Shown piece after piece: positions 25,797 to 36,049 of a DNA stretch of 59,470 nucleotides. The stretch lies in the NCBI GenBank assembly GCA_900762325.1, contig CAAFGG010000036.1, forward strand, positions 1 through 59,470, given 5' to 3'. The notes beneath the pieces are model-generated. The model ran no database searches, was not told the DNA's origin, and saw only the letters and a program-made list of their open reading frames with translations. A program made the translations under genes and the position numbers. Positions within the stretch are counted from its first letter, which is position 1, and the number at the start of each line of letters is the position of its first letter. This stretch comes from an uncultured Collinsella sp. GTDB lineage: Bacteria; Actinomycetota; Coriobacteriia; Coriobacteriales; Coriobacteriaceae.

Positions 25797-25892
25797 GAAA
25801 CGTTCCTTATCGTTGAGTACTCGATCGAAAACTATAATCCTAATGCGTTACTTGCCATAAGACTTCTATCTGTGTAACGAAAGTGCAATATG

Positions 25893-25909
25893 GTATATAC
25901 GTTATATAC
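25893..25909. promoter_or_regulatory. Palindrome between larE and the HAD gene
   Basis: GTATATA-CGT-TATATAC is a perfect inverted repeat in the 174-base divergent region. It resembles sites of GntR/TetR-type dimers, but AT-rich promoter sequence could produce it by chance. Confidence 0.3.
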
Positions 25910-25970
25910 AAGTTGCCAAATGCGGTAGAGTTGCAGCAACGCGACAGCGAGAGTCGATGGGGGGACCGAT

Positions 25971-26621
25971 ATGATCAAGGCTGTTATTTTTGACATGGAT
26001 GGAACGCTGGTCGATACCGAGCGTTTGGGGATTAAGGCCTGGAAGGCAGGCGCCGCTGAGCTGGGGCTCGCGATTGATGAAGCGCTGATCCATCAGTTTA
26101 TCGGCCGCACGCTGCCCGATGTTATGGACATCCTCGATAAGCATTATGGCAGCCACGAAACCACCGAGGCGATCTATCGTCGCCACAAGGAGATTCGCGA
26201 CGAGATGGTCAAGACCGAACTGGAACTTAAGGCCGGCGCCGCCGAGTGCCTAGACGAGCTGCTAGCTGCGGGCTATCACGTGGGCCTAGCGACGTCGTCG
26301 CGCCTCGTTACGGCCGAGCGCAACCTTAAGATGGTCGGTCTTTTTGACAAGTTTGAAACGGTAACGTGTGGCGAGGACGTCGTGCACGGCAAGCCCGACC
26401 CCGAGATGTATCTGCTCGCCTGCGAGCGTGCGGGCTTTGCCCCCGAGGAGTGCGCCGTGGTCGAGGATTCGCGCAATGGTTGCGTCTCGGGCATCACGGC
26501 CGGCTGCCACGTCTTTGCCGTCCCCGATATTGTGCCGCTGCCGCAGGACGTGGTGGATGGCTGCGAGGCCGTGCTCGATACGTTGTTCGACCTGGCGGCG
26601 GCAATCAAGACTGTGCGCTAG
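25971..26621 (+). CDS. HAD-superfamily hydrolase (beta-phosphoglucomutase-like)
   Basis: This 216-residue HAD subfamily IA enzyme has motif I DMDGTLVDTE (8-17), a four-helix cap at about 18-80, motif II in LATSSR, motif III GKPDPEMYL and motif IV VVEDSRNG. It probably dephosphorylates a small phosphometabolite or interconverts a sugar phosphate. GGGGGGA lies just upstream of the start. It forms a single-gene unit ending at a strong terminator. Confidence 0.88.
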   Translation: MIKAVIFDMDGTLVDTERLGIKAWKAGAAELGLAIDEALIHQFIGRTLPDVMDILDKHYGSHETTEAIYRRHKEIRDEMVKTELELKAGAAECLDELLAAGYHVGLATSSRLVTAERNLKMVGLFDKFETVTCGEDVVHGKPDPEMYLLACERAGFAPEECAVVEDSRNGCVSGITAGCHVFAVPDIVPLPQDVVDGCEAVLDTLFDLAAAIKTVR

Positions 26622-26659
26622 AAAATTGCGGCGTTGAAACGAGCGATTGCTCACGTTTG

Positions 26660-26709
26660 CGCTTAAGCAAAAGGGGTCCGGCAATGGTCGGGCCCCTTTT
26701 GCTTAAGCG
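26660..26709. terminator. Bidirectional terminator
   Basis: A perfect 17-bp stem (26660-26676 with 26693-26709) with A- and T-runs inside the arms. It lies between the convergent HAD and LacI-type genes. Confidence 0.85.
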
Positions 26710-26734
26710 ACGACTTAGCATACTCGCGGGCGTG

Positions 26735-27844
26735 CTATAGATACGCACCGAGGTTGATGGCCGTGGCGTCGGTCTGGCTGCTTGCCTGGGTGCTGGCGCG
26801 TTCCAGTAGGAACGGACGTACCAGTTCTTGGCGGTTGATATCCTCGGCGGCGACTGCGGTGACGGTACGCACTGCGGAGCCGACACGGATATGCTTGATC
26901 TTTGCCGGGGCCTTGTTCTCGATTTGCTCCATCAGCAGTTGGACACCCTTGCGGCCAATCTCGTAGCCCGGGGGCGCTACCGTAGTGAGCGGGACCGATC
27001 CGCTCCAAGCGAGCGGGTTGCCGTCGCATCCGGCCACGCGTACTTGCCCGGGGACAGAGATGCCCTTGTCGACCAGTGCCGAAACGACACCCGAGGCCAA
27101 CACATCGGTCAGGCCGACGACAAAATCGGGACGTTCGTCCGCGGGGCGCTCGGCGATTTGGGCACCGATGCCGTAGCCGTCGGCAGCGGTATTCCATTCG
27201 CCGGCGTCGATGACTTCGATCTTGATATCGGGGTGCAGGGCGAGCGCCTTATGAATGCCAAGGACGCGCAGGGTGAGTTGCATAAATGCTGCTCGGCCGA
27301 CGACGACAATATGGTGCGCGCCGCGGGCGATAGCAAGTTCGGCAATGATGCGACCCTGGGCCTCGTTGTCGGCCGCTACGTAGTAGCCGGGCTCGGAGCA
27401 ATGGATGTCCAGGTGGACGATGGGCACGGGCATCTTGGTCATGGCCGGGTGCCAGTCGGGGGATGCCATGGGCTGAACCATGACGCCGGACATCTGCGTG
27501 CCCATAAAGTAGCGCAGGTAATGATCCTCGAGGATATCGTCGTTATCGGCATTGGCGATGAGCAGGTCGTAGCCGTGCTTGCGGGCCTCGTTGTGGGCGC
27601 CGCTGGCAATTTGGAGCGAGAAGCCGTGGTCGAGGCGGGGGAGGACCAGGCCAAAAGACTTGGTGGTGCCGCCGGCAAGCTGACGGGCGCTTTGGTTGGG
27701 CAGGTAGCCCAGACGGTTGATGGTCTCGTTGATGAGTTTGAGGGTCTCGGGGCGCAGCTTTTCGGGATGGTTGAGCGCGTTGGAAACCGTGCCCAACGAA
27801 ACCCCGGCCTCGCGCGCGACGTCGCTGATTTTAACCTTTGCCAT
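26735..27844 (-). CDS. LacI-family transcriptional regulator
   Basis: This 369-residue regulator has the helix-turn-helix KISDVAREAGVSLGTVSNAL at the N-terminus, the hinge, and a sugar-binding-protein-like effector domain (FGLVLPRLDHGFS, DFVVGLTDVLASGVV). The start at 27844 is fixed by the MAKVKISDV N-terminus and an AAAGGGG ribosome site; the longer frame from 28054 runs through intergenic repeats. It is not next to any sugar gene, so its target is unknown. The C-terminal ~30 residues after the effector domain are unusually long and Ser/Ala/Thr-rich. Confidence 0.88.
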   Translation of the reverse strand: MAKVKISDVAREAGVSLGTVSNALNHPEKLRPETLKLINETINRLGYLPNQSARQLAGGTTKSFGLVLPRLDHGFSLQIASGAHNEARKHGYDLLIANADNDDILEDHYLRYFMGTQMSGVMVQPMASPDWHPAMTKMPVPIVHLDIHCSEPGYYVAADNEAQGRIIAELAIARGAHHIVVVGRAAFMQLTLRVLGIHKALALHPDIKIEVIDAGEWNTAADGYGIGAQIAERPADERPDFVVGLTDVLASGVVSALVDKGISVPGQVRVAGCDGNPLAWSGSVPLTTVAPPGYEIGRKGVQLLMEQIENKAPAKIKHIRVGSAVRTVTAVAAEDINRQELVRPFLLERASTQASSQTDATAINLGAYL

Positions 27845-27910
27845 AGCGGCCCCTTTGATGCGTTTCAAGTACAAGCCTGATTGTAGCATCGCCCGCCCCC
27901 GGGGTGTCAA

Positions 27911-27960
27911 AACCTGCCAATAAGGGACAGGTTTATTTTGGCAGGTTTTATCTGGGGAAA
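27911..27960 (-). repeat. 45-50 bp palindromic repeat, copy C (inverted)
   Basis: Same family as 24309, 24787 and 30081 but in reverse orientation, reading CAGATAAAACCTGCC on the minus strand. It lies in the 320-base gap upstream of glmS. Confidence 0.85.
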
Positions 27961-27977
27961 CGCCGCTGCCAGCGCGG

Positions 27978-28054
27978 CCACCACAATGGGGACAGGCACC
28001 TTTGTGGTGGTTTGGGCATGTGTGCATCGGGTGGTATCTAAGTTGAGATACCAC
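27978..28054. repeat. Two further hairpins upstream of glmS
   Basis: CCACCACAA (27978-27986) pairs with TTGTGGTGG (28002-28010), enclosing GGGGACAGGCACC. GTGGTATCT (28031-28039) pairs with AGATACCAC (28046-28054). The rest of the 320-base gap (27845-28164) holds a possible TACAAT -10 box at 28085-28090 and the glmS ribosome site AAGGGA; no gene. Confidence 0.6.
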
Positions 28055-28164
28055 TTCTGGTATATCAGCTTGCGGTTGCGTGAGTACAATACTCGAACGT
28101 TATACGTCTCAGCGCCCCCTGTGCGTGGACGTCTTGCAGTCACGCGAACGAAGGGATTTATCCT

Positions 28165-30012
<1,848 letters not shown>

Positions 30013-30035
30013 TTGGTTCCGCTGCTCTAACGACT

Positions 30036-30069
30036 AAGGCCCGGCTCCGTTGCAGCGGAGCCGGGCCTT
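30036..30069 (+). terminator. Terminator after glmS
   Basis: A perfect 14-bp GC-rich stem (30036-30049 with 30056-30069) with a 6-base loop; the T-run after it is weak. Confidence 0.8.
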
Positions 30070-30080
30070 GTTGCATTTGC

Positions 30081-30126
30081 CCAGATAAAACCTGCCAAAA
30101 TAAACCTGTCCCTTTTTGGCAGGTTA
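30081..30126 (+). repeat. 45-50 bp palindromic repeat, copy D
   Basis: Same family as 24309, 24787 and 27911. Its right end reads GGCAGGTTA, and those last three bases are the TAA stop codon of the minus-strand GntR gene. Copy C upstream and copy D downstream therefore flank glmS in opposite orientation. Confidence 0.85.
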
Positions 30127-30855
30127 GCGGAGTTTGCTGGTTTCGAAGTACTCGGGGAACTGGTCAAGGACCTCGGTTTGGTTGCGGAACATCATGTGTA
30201 GGTGCTTGCTCACCAAAAAGCTCGCCTCGATGGGGTCGCGACCGGCGATGGCGCGGCGGATCTTCTTGTGCTCATTCACGATATCCTGATTGTCCAGAAC
30301 CTGCGTGGCGGCGCGCAGCCAGCGGAAGCGCTCCAGGTCGGCGTTGGTTGCCTCGAGCCACGACCACACGGTGCTGCGGCATGCAATGCTAAAAATCATG
30401 TGATGCATGAGGTTGTCGCTTAAAAAGAATCCGATACGATCCTCTTCGGTCATGGCCTTTTCCTGCAGCGCGATGGCCCGGTCGAGCTGCTCGATACCTG
30501 CCGAGGTGGCGCGAGCGCAGCACTCCACAATCACCTGTTTTTCCAGGTGCTCGCGAATATAGCAGGCGCTTTCGGCAAGGGTGAGGTTGATAGGCGAAAC
30601 ATAGGTGCCGCTTTGGGGCACGGTGCGCACCAGGCCCTCCTGCGCCAGACGCACCAGTGCCTCGCGCACAGGGGTGCGCCCCATATCCAAGTCGTCGCAA
30701 AGCTGCTTGACGCCCAGTTTTTCGCCCGGCTTGTAGTCCAGGTAGACGATTTTGCGTCGAATGGTGTGGTAGGACTGGTCCTGTAGGCTCGTTTCCTGTT
30801 CGCCAACGTGCATCGATTCTTCCATAGCGCCTCGCAACTGTTCTATCACACTCAT
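30124..30855 (-). CDS. GntR-family regulator (FCD/FadR type)
   Basis: This 243-residue regulator has a winged-helix domain at about 25-95 (YHTIRRKIVYLDYKPGEKL, MGRTPVREALVRLAQEGLV) and an all-helical FCD effector domain with candidate metal or ligand residues in DNLMHHMIFSIACRS. The FCD type usually responds to organic acids. It is divergent from the YeiH-type transporter at 31019 across 163 bases, so it probably controls that gene. Its stop codon is formed by the end of a palindromic repeat. Confidence 0.9.
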   Translation of the reverse strand: MSVIEQLRGAMEESMHVGEQETSLQDQSYHTIRRKIVYLDYKPGEKLGVKQLCDDLDMGRTPVREALVRLAQEGLVRTVPQSGTYVSPINLTLAESACYIREHLEKQVIVECCARATSAGIEQLDRAIALQEKAMTEEDRIGFFLSDNLMHHMIFSIACRSTVWSWLEATNADLERFRWLRAATQVLDNQDIVNEHKKIRRAIAGRDPIEASFLVSKHLHMMFRNQTEVLDQFPEYFETSKLR

Positions 30856-31018
30856 ATGTCAGTTGTTAATTATGCCGCGAATCAGCTTTCCGCGGTGGGT
30901 AATTCGGCTGTTGCCTGAGAACTATTGCGGCATCTTAGTCTGTGTTTGCGCAAGGCTGTGCTCAATGTTGCCGTATCATAAGCCGTCGCACACGTGAAAT
31001 AGAAAGAAGGAATCCCAT

Positions 31019-32053
31019 ATGCAACTGGCGAATATCGTACGCGAGCGCTGGAAGGGCGTCTTGTTCTGCCTGATCATCGCTATCCCCGCGACGTTGCTCG
31101 GCAAACAAATTGAGGTGGTCGGTGGACCGGTATTTGCCATCCTCTTTGGCATGGTCCTGGCGCTCGTCTTTCCCAAGAATCGTCGCGAACAGCTCGCCGC
31201 CGGCGTCACCTATACGTCCAAAAAAGTCTTGCAGTACGCGGTTATCCTGCTTGGCTTTGGCATGAACCTCTCCCAGATTTTGTCCAAGGGCGCCCAGTCG
31301 CTGCCGATTATCGTGGCGACGATCTCGACCTCGCTTGTCATCGCCTTTGTGCTCTGCCGCGTTATGAACGTGCCGAGCAAGATCGCGACGCTCGTGGGCG
31401 TGGGTTCGTCGATTTGCGGCGGTTCCGCCATTGCCGCGACCGCGCCCGTCATCGATGCCGACGATCGCGAGATTGCCCAGGCCATTTCGGTCATCTTCCT
31501 GTTTAACGTTATCGCGGCGCTCGTGTTTCCAACGCTCGGCGGCATGCTCGGGCTGACCAACGAGGGCTTTGGCCTGTTTGCCGGCACCGCCATCAACGAC
31601 ACCTCGTCCGTAACGGCTGCGGCGAGCGCCTGGGACAGCATGCATCCCGGCGCCAATGTGCTCGAGAGCGCCACGGTGGTCAAGCTCACCAGGACGCTGG
31701 CCATCATTCCCATCACGCTGGCGCTTGCTTGCTGGCAGATGCATCTGGCACGCAAGGCCGGCGGCGACGCCAAAAGCACGTTCTCCCTTAAACGCGCGTT
31801 TCCCATGTTTGTTCTGTTCTTTGTGCTGGCGAGCGTGATCACTACGGTGCTTCAGCTTCCCGCGTCCTTTACGGCGCCCATCAAGGAGCTGTCGAAGTTC
31901 TTTATCGTGATGGCCATGGCGGCAATTGGCTTTAATACCGATATCGTCGAGCTGGTCAAAAAGGGCGGCAAGCCCATCGCGCTGGGCTTTTGCTGCTGGA
32001 TTGGCATCGCGTGCATGAGTTTGGGAATGCAACACGTACTGGGAATCTGGTAG
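31019..32053 (+). CDS. YeiH-family membrane transporter (putative sulfate/anion exporter)
   Basis: This 344-residue integral membrane protein has about ten hydrophobic segments. It carries family hallmarks: ILFGMVLAL, VILLGFGMNL, VGVGSSICGGSAIAATAPVI and GTAINDTSSVTAA. The family (UPF0324/YeiH) is annotated as a putative sulfate exporter; the substrate has not been firmly established. It is divergent from the GntR gene and followed, after 273 bases, by a regulator-like gene at 32327. Confidence 0.85.
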   Translation: MQLANIVRERWKGVLFCLIIAIPATLLGKQIEVVGGPVFAILFGMVLALVFPKNRREQLAAGVTYTSKKVLQYAVILLGFGMNLSQILSKGAQSLPIIVATISTSLVIAFVLCRVMNVPSKIATLVGVGSSICGGSAIAATAPVIDADDREIAQAISVIFLFNVIAALVFPTLGGMLGLTNEGFGLFAGTAINDTSSVTAAASAWDSMHPGANVLESATVVKLTRTLAIIPITLALACWQMHLARKAGGDAKSTFSLKRAFPMFVLFFVLASVITTVLQLPASFTAPIKELSKFFIVMAMAAIGFNTDIVELVKKGGKPIALGFCCWIGIACMSLGMQHVLGIW

Positions 32054-32112
32054 AGAAGTAGCTTATTCGCGTGCTGGTTGCTGGTTGCTGGTGAGCGCAA
32101 GCCTGCGGTGGA

Positions 32113-32177
32113 GCGATAGGAGCTCTTGCGGGTATGGCTTGTCCGCAGGTTTATAAGTCCCGAAGAGCTCTTATCGC
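32113..32177. repeat. Imperfect 15-bp inverted repeat
   Basis: The arms 32113-32127 and 32163-32177 match at 14 of 15 positions. An inner TGCGG/CCGCA pair sits between them. It lies in the gap between the transporter and the next gene and may serve as terminator, though no T-run follows. Confidence 0.55.
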
Positions 32178-32326
32178 CCCGCCAGGATGGCGATGCGGGG
32201 CAACACCTATACTCGCAGGACGGCGCTTTCTGCCCTATAGTGTTTGGTGAGCAATATCGTTCAATTTTGAAACACTCGGTCGTATGACCGTCGGCGGTTG
32301 CATGTCGCCGCGGACAGGGGCAAATC

Positions 32327-33544
32327 ATGGATAGCGATGCCAAGCTGAACATCTTGACTGGGGCCCTGGCTGCTGCCGGGGCCTCGGCATTGGCAATCGA
32401 TGCGCGTGGGGACGTCGCGATCTCGACCGTGAATGACGCGGCGCTTGAGCGGGATGTGGCGGCTTTTGTCGCCGAGCGCCTCGACCGTATAGGAGACGGC
32501 GCGCGTCTGGTTATGGGGCGTGCGGGTACGCGCCTGAGCCTGACCGTTCGCCCCACCGACAAAGAGGGCGGGGGACTTTGGGTCGTCGTGGTCCGCGAGG
32601 TGCGCGGTGCCGCGGCGCATGCGGGCATCGAGTGGCTCAACGCCGACGAAGTTGAGGCCCGCTATGAATCGAGCGCGTACGGCATCGTTGAGGGTGCCGC
32701 TGCGGTAGCTGCACCGGTTTCCGAGAGCTATGCGCGCGGCGTGCCCCTTATGCTCGAGGGCGAGCTGGGCGCGGGCCAGATCGAGATCGCCAAGCGCCTC
32801 TATCTGGACGGTCCTTTTGCCGATCAGCCCTTTGTTTCCGTCGCGCTCGATGAACTCACCGATCGCGGTTGGCGCCATGTGCTCAAAAGCTCCGAATCGC
32901 CGCTGTTCCAAACGGGGCTGACACTTTGCATTGAGGGCTGGAATGCGGTTGGCCCCCAGCGCCTCCGCGAGCTGGTCTCCACGATGACCGACACTGCGTT
33001 GGCGACGCGCTGTCATGTGGTGCTGACGGCGAATGACATGCCGGGCGGCAGCGAAAGTGATCAAGCCGCCTTTGTGACCGAGCGCTTCGCCTGTGCGGTG
33101 AGCGTGGCGCCGGCAATCGCCGAGCAGGGAGCCGCGTCGACGAAGGTCGCGCGCTATTTGGAATATCTCGCTGATGCATTTGGGACGGCAGCGCCCACGC
33201 TGTCTGCCACGGCGACGAAGACGCTCGATGCTTACCGCTGGCCGCGCAATTATCTGCAGCTCCGCGAGGTCTCGGAACGACTGTATATATTGGTGGGGGC
33301 GGGCACGGTGGACCGCGCTGTGGCGGAGGAAGTGCTCGCCCAAGAGGACGTGATTAAGACCGCAACCTTTGGCGCCCCGACACTCGAAAGCGACCTGTAT
33401 ATTCTGCGACCGCTGGCCGATACCGAGCGAGATATCGCGCATCTGGTTGTAGACCATCTCCACGGTAACCGAACCCGTGCGGCGGAGGTGCTGGGCATAA
33501 GCCGTACAACGCTGTGGCGCTTGCTGAAGGACGATGACCGTTGA
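32327..33544 (+). CDS. Degenerate NtrC-like regulator with Fis-type DNA-binding end
   Basis: This 405-residue protein looks like a sigma-54 activator that has lost its ATPase. An N-terminal sensory-like region (1-130) is followed by a degraded AAA+ core: GELGAGQIE at about 145-153 replaces the Walker A GETGTGKE, and no GAFTGA loop or clear Walker B is seen. It ends with a Fis-type helix-turn-helix (DHLHGNRTRAAEVLGISRT, ~370-400). So it probably binds DNA but does not activate sigma-54. It may regulate the adjacent transporter. Confidence 0.72.
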   Translation: MDSDAKLNILTGALAAAGASALAIDARGDVAISTVNDAALERDVAAFVAERLDRIGDGARLVMGRAGTRLSLTVRPTDKEGGGLWVVVVREVRGAAAHAGIEWLNADEVEARYESSAYGIVEGAAAVAAPVSESYARGVPLMLEGELGAGQIEIAKRLYLDGPFADQPFVSVALDELTDRGWRHVLKSSESPLFQTGLTLCIEGWNAVGPQRLRELVSTMTDTALATRCHVVLTANDMPGGSESDQAAFVTERFACAVSVAPAIAEQGAASTKVARYLEYLADAFGTAAPTLSATATKTLDAYRWPRNYLQLREVSERLYILVGAGTVDRAVAEEVLAQEDVIKTATFGAPTLESDLYILRPLADTERDIAHLVVDHLHGNRTRAAEVLGISRTTLWRLLKDDDR

Positions 33545-33628
33545 GCGAGGCGCCCGTGACCGCGCGCGACGCGTGTGCTACAGTCCAAAGCGTTATTGTT
33601 TCGATTTGGTTACGGCGTGCGAGGGCAT

Positions 33629-34204
33629 ATGGCTGAGACTTCAAAACCGAGCCGCAGAAGGCGGAGTGCCGCGCCGGTCAACCGACGCACAACATCGGTG
33701 ACGTGGGGCAAACACGCCTCGGGGTTTGATGGCTCGTTCAAGCGCACTAAATACGGCTATCCTTCGGCAAGCGCCCGCTTGGCAATGCAGGCAGAGTCCT
33801 CACTGTGGGGCCGCAAACGCGTGGTGGGTTCAAAGCTCAAGCACGACGGAACGCTCGGTTACATCAGCCGCGGGGCGGCTCGCCGCAGTGGGCTCAATCC
33901 TGCTGGTTGGCATCGTTATGTGCCGATCGTGGCCGTCGTTGCGGTGATCGTCATCGCACTCGCTGCGCTTGGCTACGCCGGCGGTGGCGCCAACTTGGAC
34001 GCAGTGTTTAAATCGCCCGAGCTCGCGCATGCAGGCACAGAAGTTGTCGAGGGCGCTCAGACCCAGATGGGCGTCGCGCCCCAGCGCGGCATCGTTGCGG
34101 CGGCCTCCACCATCGCCGATGCGCAAAAGGACGAGGACGAACAAGGCAGCGAAGCCGAAACGACTCACACGAACGAAACGACGACAACGGCGACGTCAAT
34201 ATAA
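33629..34204 (+). CDS. Single-span membrane protein of unknown function
   Basis: This 191-residue protein is not recognised. The first ~95 residues are basic (SRRRRSA, KRTKYGY, GRKRVVGSK) and probably cytoplasmic. One membrane segment (about 98-120, PIVAVVAVIVIALAALGYAG) follows, and the ~70-residue tail ends in an acidic/Thr-rich stretch. Positive-inside logic places the tail outside the cell. The start at 33629 has GAGGG directly upstream. Confidence 0.65.
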   Translation: MAETSKPSRRRRSAAPVNRRTTSVTWGKHASGFDGSFKRTKYGYPSASARLAMQAESSLWGRKRVVGSKLKHDGTLGYISRGAARRSGLNPAGWHRYVPIVAVVAVIVIALAALGYAGGGANLDAVFKSPELAHAGTEVVEGAQTQMGVAPQRGIVAAASTIADAQKDEDEQGSEAETTHTNETTTTATSI

Positions 34205-34251
34205 GTTGCGAGCGGGACAGCAAATTTTGGACGGGGCCTTTCAGCGGGTCC

Positions 34252-34269
34252 GCCGTTCGTTAGAACGGC
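34252..34269. terminator. Short hairpin between convergent genes
   Basis: A 7-bp stem GCCGTTC/GAACGGC with a GTTA loop lies between the membrane protein and the nitroreductase. There is little T-run; weak terminator at best. Confidence 0.4.
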
Positions 34270-34277
34270 AGAACTAA

Positions 34278-34799
34278 TTACCTTACGTACACCACGTTGT
34301 CGCGGCGCGGCTTTGCCTCGGGTAGCGTGTCCTCGGCGTAGCCCAGAATGCAGTGACCGACACCGCGCAGACTGCCGTCGGCGGGCAGGCCCCAACTGGC
34401 CAGCAGCTCCAGGCCCTCGGGCGAGTCAAAGACCTCATGCGCGCGATGAATCCAGCACGAATCGACACCCAGTGCATAGGCGGCGTTGAGCAAGTTGCCC
34501 ATGGCGAGCGAGCCGTCTTCCAGATGTGTGGGCACGCTGCGGTCAACCAGCACCACCACAACGGTCTTGGCGCCATAGAAGGGGTCGCTGTTGCTGTCCA
34601 TGACCTGGGCGTTGAGCTGCGAGAGACGCTCGACGGTCGCGGGGTCGGTGACGGCGACAAACGTCACCGGCTGGCGGCCCATGCCGCTCGGTGCATATTG
34701 GCCGGCTTCGATAATACGTGCAAGCTTTTCAGCCTCGACGGGACGATTGCTGTATTTGCGGCAGCTGCGGCGGTGAATGAGTGCTTCGATAGTCTCCAT
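34278..34799 (-). CDS. Nitroreductase-family FMN oxidoreductase
   Basis: This 173-residue flavoprotein has the FMN-binding HRRSCRKYSNRPVE near the N-terminus, APSGMGRQPVTFV (~37-49) and the SLAMGNLLNAAYALGVDSCWIH helix (quoted by position ~95-116). Members reduce nitro compounds, quinones or enones with NAD(P)H. The start at 34799 follows AAGGAG by 6 bases, and the longer frame from 34895 lacks a ribosome site. Single gene. Confidence 0.88.
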   Translation of the reverse strand: METIEALIHRRSCRKYSNRPVEAEKLARIIEAGQYAPSGMGRQPVTFVAVTDPATVERLSQLNAQVMDSNSDPFYGAKTVVVVLVDRSVPTHLEDGSLAMGNLLNAAYALGVDSCWIHRAHEVFDSPEGLELLASWGLPADGSLRGVGHCILGYAEDTLPEAKPRRDNVVYVR

Positions 34800-35093
34800 G
34801 GTGTCTCCTTGCGGTGGCGTTGCAGATGCCCCGTTCATACCCGTCGGGCTCAAACGATAGACGGTCAATTGCCCGGCCAAAAGGATAGATTCCAATTGGC
34901 AAAGTAGGTTTGCATAAAAGTACCTTCAGAATGTGACAAACCAATGGGATGGTTAAACGTTTTATCCCGTCTACCCTGCGGTTTTTTACCACTTGCCTAA
35001 ATGACGAACGCATAACCTCTGATAAAGGTTTTACTAAAGGAGTACCAACGTTTATCAATGCGCCGTGGTGGCGCCGGGCCAGGAGGTAACATC

Positions 35094-35384
35094 ATGTTCC
35101 AGGCTGGAGATGTCGTCGAGACCGATTTCGAAGGATTTCTGAAGCTGCTGCGTTCCAAGACGCGCGCTTTCGTGTCGATCAACGATCACGAGTACTACAT
35201 CACGCACACCGATGGGTACTGGCGCGTTCAGGACTGTGAGAATCTCAACGATAAGGGTCACTTTACCGACTGCTCCGAGCTGGTCAACACGGTCTGCGAG
35301 GTCGTCGAACTGCCGTGGATCTGCGGCAAGAGCCTGCACGACAGCTTTGCCGGTGCCACGGTCTTCGAGGCCGTTGCCGCCTAG
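35094..35384 (+). CDS. Small conserved-looking protein of unknown function
   Basis: This 96-residue cytoplasmic protein is not recognised. It is acidic with a mixed alpha/beta pattern and four cysteines (DCENLND, TDCSELVNTVCEV, PWICGKSL). AGGAGG lies 8 bases upstream of the ATG at 35094, far better than the ATG at 35058. It ends before a strong terminator, so it is a complete one-gene unit and very probably real. Confidence 0.7.
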   Translation: MFQAGDVVETDFEGFLKLLRSKTRAFVSINDHEYYITHTDGYWRVQDCENLNDKGHFTDCSELVNTVCEVVELPWICGKSLHDSFAGATVFEAVAA

Positions 35385-35411
35385 CGACTGCTACAACGCG
35401 ATTATTCCGCA

Positions 35412-35446
35412 ACCGCCGGCGCTGCCCCCGCGCCGGCGGTCTTTTT
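35412..35446 (+). terminator. Terminator
   Basis: A perfect 11-bp GC stem (35412-35422 with 35430-35440) with a 7-base C-rich loop followed by TTTTT. Confidence 0.9.
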
Positions 35447-35496
35447 CTGTAGATACGTTATGTGTGTGCCCCTATTTCGCATGGACGTTGACGATG

Positions 35497-35547
35497 GTCA
35501 AAACTCGGACTATTCTGGTAGCCAAATTAGTCAAAACTCGGACTATT
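35497..35547 (+). promoter_or_regulatory. Two 18-bp direct repeats upstream of the marR gene
   Basis: GTCAAAACTCGGACTATT occurs exactly at 35497-35514 and 35530-35547. The 33-base spacing equals three helical turns, so both copies face the same side of the DNA. The second ends 15 bases before the marR start codon. Likely a regulator-binding pair, perhaps for the MarR protein itself. Confidence 0.6.
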
Positions 35548-35561
35548 GAATGGTGGGAGAG

Positions 35562-36049
35562 ATGGATAACGCGGTTACGCTGGTTGATTTTGACCGGATG
35601 CTCAATAGACTCGACATATCTATTCAGAGTTCTCGCGTGCGTGCGGTCTTTCGGATTGCGCCTACTGGATGCTTGTCGACACCAGCGCGGCGGGCGGGAA
35701 CATTGCCGTGAGTCGGCTGACAAGCGAATGGTATTACAGCAAGCAGACGATTAACTCGGCGATTAAGGCCCTGGCCGCGCGCGGCTTTGCAACGCTGGAG
35801 TTTGCCGAGGGCAGCCGTAAGAACAAGGTCGTGCGCCTGACCGAGGATGGCGCACGGTTCGCCGCGCGATACGCGCTGCCGGCGCTTAAGGCGGAACAGC
35901 GTGCGTTTGAGGCGCTCGATCCTGGAGAACGGCGCGAGATCATGCGCCTGATTGGAAAGTTCTCCCATGCGCTCAGCGATGAGTGCGAGGCGTTTAAACA
36001 GCAGGTGGCTGTCGAGAATCAAGATGAGGGGGAGTCGTGCGACTCTTAA
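35562..36049 (+). pseudogene. MarR-family regulator disrupted by a frameshift
   Basis: The start ATG at 35562 (GGGAGAG upstream) reads MDNAVTLVDFDRMLNRLDIS and ends early at a stop near 35711. The rest of a MarR winged-helix protein (YWMLVDTSAAGGNIAVSRL to the stop at 36049) continues in another frame. Joining VRAVFRIA to YWMLVDT restores a normal ~160-residue MarR protein. The GCGC at 35658-35661 could be a 2-base duplication that caused the shift. A truncated product from the ATG at 35669 would lack the first dimerisation helix. It lies directly upstream of an ABC exporter that it would be expected to repress. Confidence 0.75.

Noticed and set aside
28055..28164. glmS ribozyme in the glmS leader
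   Set aside because: The leader between the repeats and the start is too short and shows none of the conserved ribozyme pairing; the only hairpins are the dispersed repeats.
34253..35057. Mobile element or prophage remnants in the small-gene region 33.6-35.4 kb
   Set aside because: No integrase, transposase or phage-type gene and no flanking repeats were seen; the genes have normal ribosome sites and terminators.
35212..35754. 180-codon plus-strand frame overlapping the small protein at 35094 and the marR region
   Set aside because: It starts inside another gene, crosses a terminator and the direct repeats, and only shares the out-of-frame tail of the broken marR gene.
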